Shown: one piece after another, positions 43,191 through 52,159 of the stretch | How positions within the stretch are numbered: position 1 is the stretch's first letter | Layout: each line of letters begins with the position of its first letter | From: Phycisphaerae bacterium | GTDB lineage: Bacteria > Planctomycetota > Phycisphaerae > UBA1845 > Fen-1342 | DNA length: 64,000 nt | NCBI GenBank assembly: GCA_030428945.1 | Contig: JAUIEC010000009.1 | Location: 186,001-250,000, forward strand | Direction of reading: 5' to 3' | Notes under the pieces: model-generated | What the model was told of the DNA's origin: nothing | What the model saw: the letters and a program-made list of their open reading frames with translations, nothing else | The model's database searches: none | Made by a program: the position numbers and the translations under genes

Positions 43191-44768
43191 GTGCTGCGTT
43201 CCTTCCCGAGAGAACTCGAAGAGCTCCGCAGGGTGATCGAGGACAAGGCCCGCGAAGAGGGGCTGGACTTCTACGAGACGATCTTCGAGATGGTCGACTT
43301 CGACCAGATCAACCAGATCGCGGCCTACGGCGGCTTCCCGACCCGCTACCCCCACTGGCGGTTCGGCATGGAGTACGAAAAGCTCAAGAAGCAGCACGCC
43401 TACGGGCTCGGCCGCATCTACGAGATGGTGATCAACAACGACCCGTGCTACGCGTACCTGCTGAACGACAACCAACTCGTCGACCAGAAGACCGTCATGG
43501 CCCACGTCTACGGGCACTGCGACTTCTTCAAGAACAACATCTGGTTCAGCAAGACCAACCGCAAGATGATGGACGGGATGGCCAACCACTCCACCCGCGT
43601 CTGGCGGCACATCGAGCGGCAGGGCTACGAGACGGTCGAGGCGTTCATCGACGTCTGCCTGTCACTCGAAAACCTGATCGACCCGCACCTGCCGTTCATG
43701 AAACGCAAGCCCGAACCGGCCCGGGCGGCCAGCGGCAGCGGCAGCAACGCCCACGGCGAGTCCGACCGGCGCGAACGCGATCGGAAACGCGACGACGCGA
43801 TCGACCGCGACGTGACCCGCTACGCCGCCAAGCCCTACATGGAACGCTACATCAACCCGCCCGAGCAGTTGACCCGCGAACGCGATGCGGCCCGCGCTCG
43901 AGCCGCGGCCGACGCCGCCAGCTTCCCGCCGCGCCCCGACCGCGACGTGCTCGGCTTCCTGATGCAGCACGCGCCGCTGATGGACTGGCAGGCCGACATC
44001 CTCGACATCATCCGCAAGGAAGCCTACTACTTCGCCCCGCAGGGCCAGACCAAGATCATGAACGAGGGCTGGGCGACCTACTGGCACTCGCGGATGATGA
44101 CCCGCTATCACCTGCGCGACGACGAACTGATCACCTACGCCGAACACCACGCCGGCACGCTGGCGACTTCGCCGGGACGCCTGAATCCCTACAAACTCGG
44201 CGTGGAACTGCTCCGCGACATCGAGGACCGCTGGAACCGCGGCCGGTTCGGCAAGGAATTCGACGAGTGCGCCGACATCGAGAAGCGCCGCAGTTGGAAC
44301 ACCGAGGCCAACCTCGGGCGCGAGAAGATCTTCGAGGTCCGGCGGGTCTTCAACGACGTGACCTTCATCGACGAGTTCCTGACGCCGGAGTTCGTCGACC
44401 GCTACGACCTGTACCACTACCGCCAGGACCCGACCACCGGCCGGATGGTCGTGGTCAGCCGCGACTTCGACCTGATCAAGCAGCGGATGCTGTTCATGCT
44501 GACCAATCACATGCAGCCGTACATCTACGTGACCGACGCGAACTACGCCAACCGCGGCGAACTGTACCTGGCCCACAAGCACATCGGGATGGACCTCGAC
44601 ATCAAGTTCGCCCACGTCTGCCTCCGGAACCTGCACACCATCTGGCAACGCCCCGTCCACCTCCAGGCCCGCATCGACGACGACATGATCCTGTTCACCT
44701 ACGACGGCGAAACGCAGAAACAGACCAAGATCAAGGACGACACGCCCAAGCCCGCACATTCCGTCTGA
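43191..44768 (+). CDS. SpoVR-family protein
   Basis: A 525-residue cytoplasmic protein of the SpoVR/YcgB family (DFDQINQIAAYGGFPTRYPH, HVYGHCDFFKNNIWFS, NEGWATYWHSRMMTRYHL, YINPPEQL). GTG start with AGGAGG seven bases before. SpoVR is needed for spore cortex in Bacillus and is widespread in non-spore-formers. It usually lies with PrkA kinase and YeaH genes; here it is alone. A charged, low-complexity stretch (residues 175-205) interrupts the family sequence. The stop is followed at once by purine repeats. Confidence 0.93.
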   Translation: MLRSFPRELEELRRVIEDKAREEGLDFYETIFEMVDFDQINQIAAYGGFPTRYPHWRFGMEYEKLKKQHAYGLGRIYEMVINNDPCYAYLLNDNQLVDQKTVMAHVYGHCDFFKNNIWFSKTNRKMMDGMANHSTRVWRHIERQGYETVEAFIDVCLSLENLIDPHLPFMKRKPEPARAASGSGSNAHGESDRRERDRKRDDAIDRDVTRYAAKPYMERYINPPEQLTRERDAARARAAADAASFPPRPDRDVLGFLMQHAPLMDWQADILDIIRKEAYYFAPQGQTKIMNEGWATYWHSRMMTRYHLRDDELITYAEHHAGTLATSPGRLNPYKLGVELLRDIEDRWNRGRFGKEFDECADIEKRRSWNTEANLGREKIFEVRRVFNDVTFIDEFLTPEFVDRYDLYHYRQDPTTGRMVVVSRDFDLIKQRMLFMLTNHMQPYIYVTDANYANRGELYLAHKHIGMDLDIKFAHVCLRNLHTIWQRPVHLQARIDDDMILFTYDGETQKQTKIKDDTPKPAHSV

Positions 44769-44861
44769 AGAAGGGAGCGAGGGAGCCAGGGAGCGAGGGA
44801 GCTAGGAAGCGACGGAAGAGGAAGCGAGGGAAGAGGGAGCGAGGGAGCGAGGAAACCCGGG
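44769..44861. repeat. GGGAGCGA-type repeat after SpoVR
   Basis: About 90 bp of GGGAGCGA, GGGAGCCA and GGAAGCGA units on the plus strand, beginning at the SpoVR stop. Confidence 0.85.
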
Positions 44862-44932
44862 GCCGTGGGGGACTGCCCGGACTCACACAACCGGACGCTG
44901 GGACGTTCTGCACGACCCGTAGACTTGTAGGC

Positions 44933-45346
44933 GCCGTAGGGTGCGTCATCGACGCAGCAGCCCACGGGTCCATCCGACGCGGACACTCCAGGCGTCGATG
45001 CCGCACCGCGTGGCAGTTCCGTTGTTCGGTTGAATCAACCTGCGCCCGAAAAGACACTGCTCAAGAGCGGTGGCGCAGGGACGCGGCCATGCGGCCGTTA
45101 CGAGCACCCGGTTCCGAAGCCCTGCAGCACCAGCGCCAGCGCCGTAGGGTGCGTCATCGACGCAGCAGCCCACGGGTCCATCCGACGCGGACACGCCAGG
45201 CGTCGATGCCGCACCGCGTGGCAATCCCGTTGTTCGGTTGAGTCAACCCGCGCCCGAAAAGACACGGCTCAGGAGCGGTGGCACAGGGACGCGGCCATGC
45301 GGCCGTTACGGGCACCCGGTTCCGAAGCCCTGCAGCACCAGCGCCA
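44933..45346. repeat. 206-bp tandem duplication including a gene 3' end and a palindrome
   Basis: Two direct copies, 44933-45138 and 45141-45346, differ at about nine of 206 positions. Each holds the dispersed palindrome (44940-45007 and 45148-45215). Each also holds the complement of the last 13 or so codons and stop of the LVIVD-repeat gene. The second copy carries the real gene end (GFGTGCP and stop). The first is an orphan copy (GFGTGCS and stop). Confidence 0.93.
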
Positions 45347-47570
45347 GGTCCGTCAGGTCCACACGCTGGTCGCCGTTGAAATCACCGCTCCACGGCGCGG
45401 CGCTCTGGCCGAAGTGCGCCAGCACCTGCCCCAGTTCGTACAACCCCACCATCCCGTCACCGTCCAGGTCCTCGGCGCACGGCGTGCACAGCAGGTCAAG
45501 CACCTGCAGGTCGTCGATCGCCGCCTCCACCCGCGAACCGGCCTCCCGGTCTGCCGCGATGAACCGCAACCGCACCGCTTCACTGCCCGGCAGCACCGCG
45601 TTCACCCGGCCGACGTGTCGCAGCCAGCCGCCGCCCGCGGCCGGATCGTCCGGCCGGATCCGTTCGAACAGCGTCCAGCTCGCGCCGTCGTCATTCGAAA
45701 TCTGAACCGTGAAACGATCGTCCGCCGTCCCCGCCAGGCCACCACCCCCGTTGTGGAACCACCGCCAGTACGCCACCGCCGGCTCGTGCAGGCCGCGCAG
45801 GTCGAGCGACGGACTCACCAGCGTCGTCCGGCCGCCATCCACATCGTGGTCGTTCGGTGACGCCCCCGGTTGCGCCAGGCCCGTATGCCAGCAGTTGACG
45901 CCCGTCGCGCTGACATCGTCGGACGGTTCGGCCGGGGATCCGAGCGGATCCCCGTGCGCCCAGGCACCACTGGTCGCCGTGTCGTCGCCGTCGGCGTTGA
46001 CGATCCAGCCCAGCGGCGATTCGGCCTGGTCCTGGAGGGTCACGACGCTTCGGCCCGCAACGTAGGTCGTGTAGACGCTGCCCGGGGCGCCGACCGGGCT
46101 GGTCGCGGTCGTGTCGTCCGTGCTGTCGATCGCGAGGTAATAGCTGACTTCCGCGTTGCACAGGTCGGCCGGCAGTTGCGCCTCGTATCGCCCGTCCGCA
46201 CGCGGACTCATCGGCAGCGCGATGAATCCATCGCCGACGTCATAGTGCAGCACCGGCGGACCGGCCGGGGTGGCGCTGGGAACATTGCGGACGACCTCGG
46301 CCACAAGCGCGGTCCCGGGCTCGGCAAACTCCGGCAGGCGTCCTTCCGGAAGCGCGATCGACAGCGGGTAGTCCCGCAGCGACCAGACGAACAGGCCGCG
46401 TTCGCGATCGCTGCCGATGATCGTCCCGCTCGGGAAATACGGAAAGTTGCTCCACAGTCCGTTGAAGTTGTTGTCGTCATCGGCCGGATAGGTGTCGAAG
46501 TAGCCGATCTCGACCGGTTCGACCGGGTCGGTCGCGTCGAAGATCCGCAGGCCCGTGCGATAGTTGGCCTCGAAGATCAGCGTGCCGCGCGTGTACAGGT
46601 TGTGGTCGGTGGCCGTGCTGCCGTTCGTGAAGCGGCCTTCCGAGCGTGGCCGCGTCAGGTCGCTGACGTCGAAGACGTAGGTGCGCGTCTGCGCCCCGCC
46701 GCTCTCGTCGAGTTCATCACCGACGTACAGGTAGCGGCGATCGGGCGAAAGCCAGCACTGGTGCGCGTAGGCCTCGCCGTAATGGAACTCGCTGATGACC
46801 GTCACCGCCTGCGGGTCCGTCACGTCCAGGATCCGCATGCCCTGGCTGCCGACGCAGGCGAACATCACCTCGCGGCCGGCGAACGCGCCGTCGGTGTAGC
46901 TGACCACCTGCGCGTCGTGGATGTAGGTATCGGTCCACTCGCCGATCCGCACCGGACTGGCGGGATCGTCCAGCGAGTAAATGTAGGTTCCCCAGGCCGC
47001 TCCGCCGACCCGATACAGGCGCCCGCTGTCCGGGTTCAGCGCCACGTTGTGCGAGGCCCCGCCGAACCGCGATGTCTGCGTGACGATTCCCTGGTCAACC
47101 TCCCGCAGGTCGATGATCCGAATCCCCTGGCCACCCTCCGAAACGACGTACGCAAAGTCCCGATAGACCTTGATGTCGTGCCACAGGTTGACCGGCCCGG
47201 GCAGGGCGGCAATCACGACCGGGTTGCCCGGGTCGCTGATCTCCACCACCGAGGTCCCGTGCGATACGCCGATCAGCGCGTATTCCCGGCCGGTGGGCGA
47301 CACGTAGCCCCAGCAGTCGTTGCCCGATACGGAACCGCTGAAGAGCGTTCCGAGCGGCAGCCACGCCTCGAGCGCGACCCGCGACGACTGGAACCCCTGC
47401 GACGCGGTCGGATCCTGCCCGCGGTGATAGCCGGGACCCTCGTACGGCTGCTGGATGTCCAGGATTTTCGGATCGTCCGGATGCGCAGACGCGGCACCGG
47501 CCAGGGCGAACGCGCCCAGCGCCAGCCGCAGCGGTCCACGCAACGCCGACCGTCCGATACCGCTCCTCAT
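45306..47570 (-). CDS. Secreted LVIVD-repeat (choice-of-anchor B type) protein with dockerin-like tail
   Basis: A 754-residue exported protein. The signal peptide ends near GAASAHPDD. Residues 70-430 are beta-propeller-like repeats with LVIVD-type strands (EYALIGVSHGTSVVEI, GIRIIDL, GMRILDV, GLRIFDA), the layout called choice-of-anchor B. A central beta domain follows (VVRNVPSATPAGPPVLHYDV), then a MAM/immune-inhibitor-like region near 600-690 (VAYWRWFHNGGGG). The tail has DLDGDGMVGLYEL and DFNGDQRVDLTDL and ends GTGCP. A role in surface adhesion is plausible but unproven. Its 3' end is duplicated downstream. Confidence 0.83.
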   Translation of the reverse strand: MRSGIGRSALRGPLRLALGAFALAGAASAHPDDPKILDIQQPYEGPGYHRGQDPTASQGFQSSRVALEAWLPLGTLFSGSVSGNDCWGYVSPTGREYALIGVSHGTSVVEISDPGNPVVIAALPGPVNLWHDIKVYRDFAYVVSEGGQGIRIIDLREVDQGIVTQTSRFGGASHNVALNPDSGRLYRVGGAAWGTYIYSLDDPASPVRIGEWTDTYIHDAQVVSYTDGAFAGREVMFACVGSQGMRILDVTDPQAVTVISEFHYGEAYAHQCWLSPDRRYLYVGDELDESGGAQTRTYVFDVSDLTRPRSEGRFTNGSTATDHNLYTRGTLIFEANYRTGLRIFDATDPVEPVEIGYFDTYPADDDNNFNGLWSNFPYFPSGTIIGSDRERGLFVWSLRDYPLSIALPEGRLPEFAEPGTALVAEVVRNVPSATPAGPPVLHYDVGDGFIALPMSPRADGRYEAQLPADLCNAEVSYYLAIDSTDDTTATSPVGAPGSVYTTYVAGRSVVTLQDQAESPLGWIVNADGDDTATSGAWAHGDPLGSPAEPSDDVSATGVNCWHTGLAQPGASPNDHDVDGGRTTLVSPSLDLRGLHEPAVAYWRWFHNGGGGLAGTADDRFTVQISNDDGASWTLFERIRPDDPAAGGGWLRHVGRVNAVLPGSEAVRLRFIAADREAGSRVEAAIDDLQVLDLLCTPCAEDLDGDGMVGLYELGQVLAHFGQSAAPWSGDFNGDQRVDLTDLALVLQGFGTGCP

Positions 47571-47711
47571 CCGGAGTCTCCCGTTGGGGGTGCAGACTCC
47601 AGACTATACCCGTCGTGGTCAGGCCGGCTCAATTCCCAAATGAAAATGCGGGTCCCCCGTTTCGGCGACACCGGTTTGAATCGTAGGTTTGTAGGCGGGA
47701 GGCTTACTGCT

Positions 47712-48347
47712 GTGCGGATGACCTGCGGATCCCCTGGCTTGCGCAACCGACGGGCGGCGTTCACGCTGGTCGAACTGGTGGTCACGGTCGTGATCATCGG
47801 ACTGATCGCGTCGATGGCCATCCCGCGCCTCAGCCGCGGCGCCGCCGGCGCCTCCGGGGCCGCTCTCTCCTATGACCTGATGATCGTCCGCAACGCCATC
47901 AACCGCTACGCGGCCGAGCACGCCAACCAGTTCCCGCCGGCCGCGGACAGCGACCAGTTCCACGCGATGATGCTGGGGTACACCAGCATGGCCGGGCAGA
48001 CCCGCGTGTCGCGCGACGCCGGGCACGCATTCGGACCGTACCTGCTGGAGGTTCCGGCCTGCTCGGTCGGTCCGAACGCGGGCGGCAACGAGGTGCACAT
48101 CGACCCCGACAACAGCCCCCCGGAAGCGGACGGGGCGATCTCGGCCGCCTGGCTCTACAACCCCAACACCGGCGAGTTCTACGCCAACGACATCGAGCAC
48201 GAGCAGCACGGCGTGCTGCTGACCGGAACCGGGTTCGACCAGCTCCTCGGCGGTCTGGGCGGCGCGGACCTCGGCGGCGATGCCGAAGGTGGCGACCTGC
48301 TCGGCGGCCTCGGCGGACTGGGCGGTCTCGGCGACCTGACGCCCTGA
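47712..48347 (+). CDS. Type IV pilin-like / pseudopilin protein
   Basis: A 211-residue prepilin-type protein. GTG at 47712 has GGGAGG nine bases before; an ATG at 47718 is possible. A short basic leader ends at RRAA. The methylation-type N-terminus FTLVELVVTVVIIGLIASMA has the Glu at +5. The body has GseG-like features (AINRYAAEHANQFPP) and a C-terminal Gly-rich run of GGLGGL repeats. It would be cut by a prepilin peptidase and join a type II secretion or pilus-like fibre. No secretion genes are adjacent. Planctomycetes carry many such orphan pseudopilins. Confidence 0.85.
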   Translation: MRMTCGSPGLRNRRAAFTLVELVVTVVIIGLIASMAIPRLSRGAAGASGAALSYDLMIVRNAINRYAAEHANQFPPAADSDQFHAMMLGYTSMAGQTRVSRDAGHAFGPYLLEVPACSVGPNAGGNEVHIDPDNSPPEADGAISAAWLYNPNTGEFYANDIEHEQHGVLLTGTGFDQLLGGLGGADLGGDAEGGDLLGGLGGLGGLGDLTP

Positions 48348-48399
48348 CACCCGCGCCCGCGCGCCCGAGCTCTCCTGATCGTGTTATCATCCTGCGGGC

Positions 48400-49869
48400 G
48401 TGGCACGGTCCCGCGCCAACACCGCAGTCCCCGGCGCGGACGCAACCGTGGATCCCACCCAGTTCCCGTACTACCCGATCAACGATTTCGGCCCGGTCAT
48501 GAAGGGGCTCGCGATCGGCGGGCTCGGCATCTTTCACGTCTTCCTGGCCCAGTTCGCCATCGGCGGCGGCCTGCTGCTGTGCCTGTTCCAGTGGCTGGCG
48601 ATGACCGGCCGCGAACCGGCCGCCCGACTGTTCATCGACGGCTACTTCAAGTTCCTGGTGCTGCTGAGCTTCGTCACCGGGGCACTGACCGGCGTCGGCA
48701 TGTGGTTCACCGCCATCCAGGTCAGCCCGGAGACGATCGGCCTGATGGTCGGCGAGTTCCACTGGATCTGGGCGATCGAGTGGACCTTCTTCGCCGTCGA
48801 AGTCATCGCCGGCTACGCCTTCTACCGCTACGGCCACGACCTGCGAGACGCCGCCCGCCTGCAACTGCTGGCGATCTACTCGCTGGCCGCCTGGTTCAGC
48901 CTGTTCTGGATCAACGGGATCCTCGCCTGGCAGTTGACCCCCGGCGACTGGGCGGTCGACGGCGGCGTGTGGAGCGGCTTCTTCAACCCCAGCTTCTGGC
49001 CGTCGCTGCTGTTTCGCACCGCCGCCAGCATGGCGATCGCCGGCCTGGTCGCCTGCGTCGTGATCAACGCGATGGGCAGCCTCGACTACGCCATGCGGCG
49101 CCGCCTGATCCATCGCGCGGCCTGGCTGATGGCGCCGATGGTCGCCATGCCGGTCTTCGGCGCGTGGTTCCTGGCCGTCATTCCCGATGACAGCCGGTCC
49201 TGGGCGACCGGCGGAAGCATCGCCATGACCATGTTCCTGACCGCGGCGGTCGGCGCCTCGGTCCTGATCGGCGGCTATGCCCTCGTCGGCCTGCTGCGCC
49301 AGCGACTCTACATCAACGGCGCCACCGCCACGCTGCTGGTCGTGCTCGCGTTCGTCGCCTCGGCCGGCGGCGAGTTCGTTCGCGAAGGCGTCCGCAAACC
49401 CTACACCGTCCGCGGCGCGCTGTACTCGAATTCGATCACCCCCGAACTGGTCGCCACCTTCAGGGAGGTCGGCAGCGTCACCCACGACCCGTACCCGCTT
49501 CGCGATGCCGACGCCTACCCGACCGACCAGTTGCGGCTCGGCCGGCTCGTCTACCGCCGCCAGTGCAGCGTCTGCCACTCGGTCTCGGGCGCCAACGGCC
49601 TGACACACCTGACCGGCTCGTGGACCACCGACCAGATGCGCTTCAACATCAGCCACCTGCAGCACACCAAGCCGTTCATGCCGCCGTTCGCCGGCACGCC
49701 CGCAGAACTCGAAGCCCTCGTCCAGTGGATCGCCTGGGAGAACGCCGCCCGCCCGGCCGACTGGACCGACAGCGACACGTCGGCCCTCGACGCCCGCCTG
49801 CGCGAACTGCTCGCCGACGCGGGAACCCGGCCCGGCGACTTCGAACGGCATCGCGCGGAGCAGCCCTGA
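48400..49869 (+). CDS. Cytochrome bd-oxidase-like subunit I fused to a cytochrome c domain
   Basis: A 489-residue membrane protein, GTG start. Nine or so helices resemble CydA. H46 in the first helix (GIFHVFLAQFAIGGGLLL) matches the haem-ligand helix, and FHWIWAIEWTFFAVE carries acidic residues like the proton/haem site. After the last helix (about 350) a periplasmic cytochrome c domain has C389-S-V-C-H393 and a possible Met ligand in KPFMPPF. The usual quinol-loop of CydA is not seen. So it is probably a member of the bd superfamily that receives electrons from, or through, haem c. The partner membrane gene begins one base after the stop. Terminal acceptor is inferred. Confidence 0.78.
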   Translation: MARSRANTAVPGADATVDPTQFPYYPINDFGPVMKGLAIGGLGIFHVFLAQFAIGGGLLLCLFQWLAMTGREPAARLFIDGYFKFLVLLSFVTGALTGVGMWFTAIQVSPETIGLMVGEFHWIWAIEWTFFAVEVIAGYAFYRYGHDLRDAARLQLLAIYSLAAWFSLFWINGILAWQLTPGDWAVDGGVWSGFFNPSFWPSLLFRTAASMAIAGLVACVVINAMGSLDYAMRRRLIHRAAWLMAPMVAMPVFGAWFLAVIPDDSRSWATGGSIAMTMFLTAAVGASVLIGGYALVGLLRQRLYINGATATLLVVLAFVASAGGEFVREGVRKPYTVRGALYSNSITPELVATFREVGSVTHDPYPLRDADAYPTDQLRLGRLVYRRQCSVCHSVSGANGLTHLTGSWTTDQMRFNISHLQHTKPFMPPFAGTPAELEALVQWIAWENAARPADWTDSDTSALDARLRELLADAGTRPGDFERHRAEQP

Positions 49870-49870
49870 A

Positions 49871-50980
49871 ATGGACACACCCTTTCCCTTCGGCTTCCCG
49901 GCCCCGACCGCCTTCTACCTGGTGCTCTTCGTCGTCACGCTGATCGTGCACGTCGTGCTGATGAACTACGTGCTGGCCGGCACCGCCGTGCTGGCCGTGT
50001 CGGGATTGCGCGGCGGACTGGCCCGTCCGAACCCGCTGGCCGGGATCCTCGGCGACTGGCTGCCGTTCGCCCTGAGCGGCGCCATCACGGCCGCGATCGC
50101 GCCGCTGCTGTTCGTCCAGATCCTCTACCGCCAGCCGTTCTATACCGCCAACCTGCTGCTGTTCAATCGCTGGATGGCGATGCTGCCGGTCCTGATCGTC
50201 GGCTTCTACCTGCTGTACGTGCTCAAGGCGCCCCGCTTCGAGGGACGCTGGCCGCGGACGGCGGCCGCCCTCGGCGCGGCGGTCTGCTTCCTGTTCGCCG
50301 CCTGGTCGTGGACCGAGAACAGCCTGCTGACCCTGGCCGGCGATCAGTGGGCCGGCTTCTACCAGGCGGAGCGGATCGTCCACTGGGAGCCCGCACTGCT
50401 GCCGCGACTCGGCATGTGGATCTTCGGGGCGCTGCCGACGATGGCGCTCGTCTGCCTGCTGCAGATCGCCAACTCGAATCGCGGCAATCGCAACCTGGAG
50501 ACCCGCTACGGTCCCGATGCGGTCACCGGGACCGTTCGCCTGCTGGCCTGGCTCGCGCTGGCGGGGCTCGCGGCCGCGGTCGCCTGCGGACTGATCTACG
50601 CGGCCGTCGGCGACCTGGCCGTGCGATCGGCGCTGACCGGTCCGCTGGGACGCTGGTACCTGCTGCTGGGCCTGGTCGGGGCGGCGGCGCAGTTCGCGCT
50701 CTGGTGGGGCCTGGTCCGCGATCCGACCCCGCGCCGCCTGGCGCCGCTGACGCTGGCGACGCTGGCGACGATCGCCGGGATGACCGTCTTCCGCGAAGCG
50801 GTCCGTCTGCACGCCCTCGACCTGCAGGCCAGCCTGCAGCCGTACTTCGACCAGCACGCCGTGGCGGCCGGGCGGGGCGGCTTCGTCGCGTTCCTGGTGT
50901 TCGCCGCGCTGAACGTCGGCCTGGCGAGCCTGTGCGTCTGGATCGTCCGCACCGGGCGCCGTCAGCAAGTAAGCAACTGA
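49871..50980 (+). CDS. Multi-pass membrane partner of the bd-like oxidase, CydA-prime-like
   Basis: A 369-residue protein with about nine helices, starting one base after its partner's TGA with GGAGC upstream. The first helix (LIVHVVLMNYVLAGTAVLAV) has His27 in the same place as H46 of the partner (IFHVFLAQFAIGGGLLL). So it looks like a diverged CydA copy rather than CydB. That would make a heterodimer of two related subunits; this is inference. The last residues (QQVSN) and the stop come from the AAGCAAGT-type repeat, so its C-terminus has been altered by the repeat. Confidence 0.7.
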   Translation: MDTPFPFGFPAPTAFYLVLFVVTLIVHVVLMNYVLAGTAVLAVSGLRGGLARPNPLAGILGDWLPFALSGAITAAIAPLLFVQILYRQPFYTANLLLFNRWMAMLPVLIVGFYLLYVLKAPRFEGRWPRTAAALGAAVCFLFAAWSWTENSLLTLAGDQWAGFYQAERIVHWEPALLPRLGMWIFGALPTMALVCLLQIANSNRGNRNLETRYGPDAVTGTVRLLAWLALAGLAAAVACGLIYAAVGDLAVRSALTGPLGRWYLLLGLVGAAAQFALWWGLVRDPTPRRLAPLTLATLATIAGMTVFREAVRLHALDLQASLQPYFDQHAVAAGRGGFVAFLVFAALNVGLASLCVWIVRTGRRQQVSN

Positions 50981-51006
50981 ACAAGTCAGCAGGTCAGCCG
51001 GTCGGC
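50966..51006. repeat. AAGCAAGT-type repeat across a gene end
   Basis: CAGCAAGTAAGCAACTGAAC and following AGTCAGCAGGTCAGCCGG units. They encode the last five residues and TGA of the membrane protein gene. Confidence 0.8.
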
Positions 51007-51066
51007 AACGCGTGCGTTTCAGAAACCGCTTGACGGCCTGCGGTCCGCCGCCGAGGCTGCCTGCCT

Positions 51067-51867
51067 ATGGAACTCGTCCTGTCTTTCGACTGGGGTCTCG
51101 TGCTGCAGAGTACCGTCGTGCGCGGCGTGCTCGTCTTCGTCGCGTTCGTGCTGGGGTTCTTCTGGCTGGTCATGCCGCTGGTGATCCGCAGCCGGATGCC
51201 GATGTCGCTGCACCCGGGGCCGGTCGCGATCGGGACCGATGAACTCGCCGCCGACGAAGCCGACTACATCTTCGGACAGGCCGCCGACCTGGAAGGGGTC
51301 GGCTTCCGGAAGCACGGGCTGCTGCGGATCCGTGACATGATCCCCGGCTCGGACATGGTCGGTTTGCTGCTGCACAATCCGGCCGAGCGGACCGCGGCGC
51401 TGGTCACCTGCATCCGCCAGTCGCCCGTCAGCCCGCGGGCCTTCCATTACGTCGAGTTCAGCACCGACTTCGTCGACGGGCGGCAACTGGACACGAACAA
51501 CGCTCCGGAGCTGAACGCGGGCACGTTGCCGACGGTCGAGTGCTTCCGCTTCGAGGAGGTCAGTGATCCGCGGCAGTTGTTCGCCCTGCACCAGGCCCGC
51601 CTGCGACGCAGCTACGGCGGACTGCCGCGCCGGGCGTTGCGCGCCGACCTGGATGCCGCCGATGCGATGCGGGCCCAGATGGCCGATGAGATGCAGCAGA
51701 AGGTGCGTCTCGGCCGCATGCGCCCGGTCGCCGGCGTCGCCCGCTACGGGTTCTCGCTGACGAGCGCGTACCGGATGACCTGGGGGGAACTCTGGCCGGT
51801 CAAGCCGATTCGGGTGTACCTGGATCGCCGCCGCGCGGCGGCCGTGCGGGCCGAGGAAGGCCTTTGA
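51067..51867 (+). CDS. Single-pass membrane protein of unknown function
   Basis: A 266-residue protein, family not recognised. One N-terminal membrane helix (GVLVFVAFVLGFFWLVMPLV) precedes a soluble domain of about 220 residues. The domain has mixed alpha/beta character (GFRKHGLLRIRDMIPGSDMV, FHYVEFSTDFVDGRQLDTNN), probably cytoplasmic or periplasmic. No catalytic motif is apparent. It follows the bd-like oxidase pair by 87 bp on the same strand; whether they share a transcript is unclear. Confidence 0.65.
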   Translation: MELVLSFDWGLVLQSTVVRGVLVFVAFVLGFFWLVMPLVIRSRMPMSLHPGPVAIGTDELAADEADYIFGQAADLEGVGFRKHGLLRIRDMIPGSDMVGLLLHNPAERTAALVTCIRQSPVSPRAFHYVEFSTDFVDGRQLDTNNAPELNAGTLPTVECFRFEEVSDPRQLFALHQARLRRSYGGLPRRALRADLDAADAMRAQMADEMQQKVRLGRMRPVAGVARYGFSLTSAYRMTWGELWPVKPIRVYLDRRRAAAVRAEEGL

Positions 51868-51925
51868 GCGGGCGTGGCCGCGCCGGGTGATCCGCGCGAC
51901 CGCGCCCGCCTGGGGCGTGGCTCAT

Positions 51926-52132
<207 letters not shown>

Positions 52133-52159
52133 GGTGGATGACCTCCGTGTTGATCCGTC

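Noticed and set aside
42729..43610. Frame of 293 codons on the complement over the GGACGACGAA region and the SpoVR start
   Set aside because: Ser/Arg/Pro low-complexity peptide produced by the repeat; overlaps a well-supported gene.
49871..50980. Calling the second oxidase subunit CydB
   Set aside because: No CydB-like segment could be recognised. The first helix instead resembles that of the CydA-like partner.
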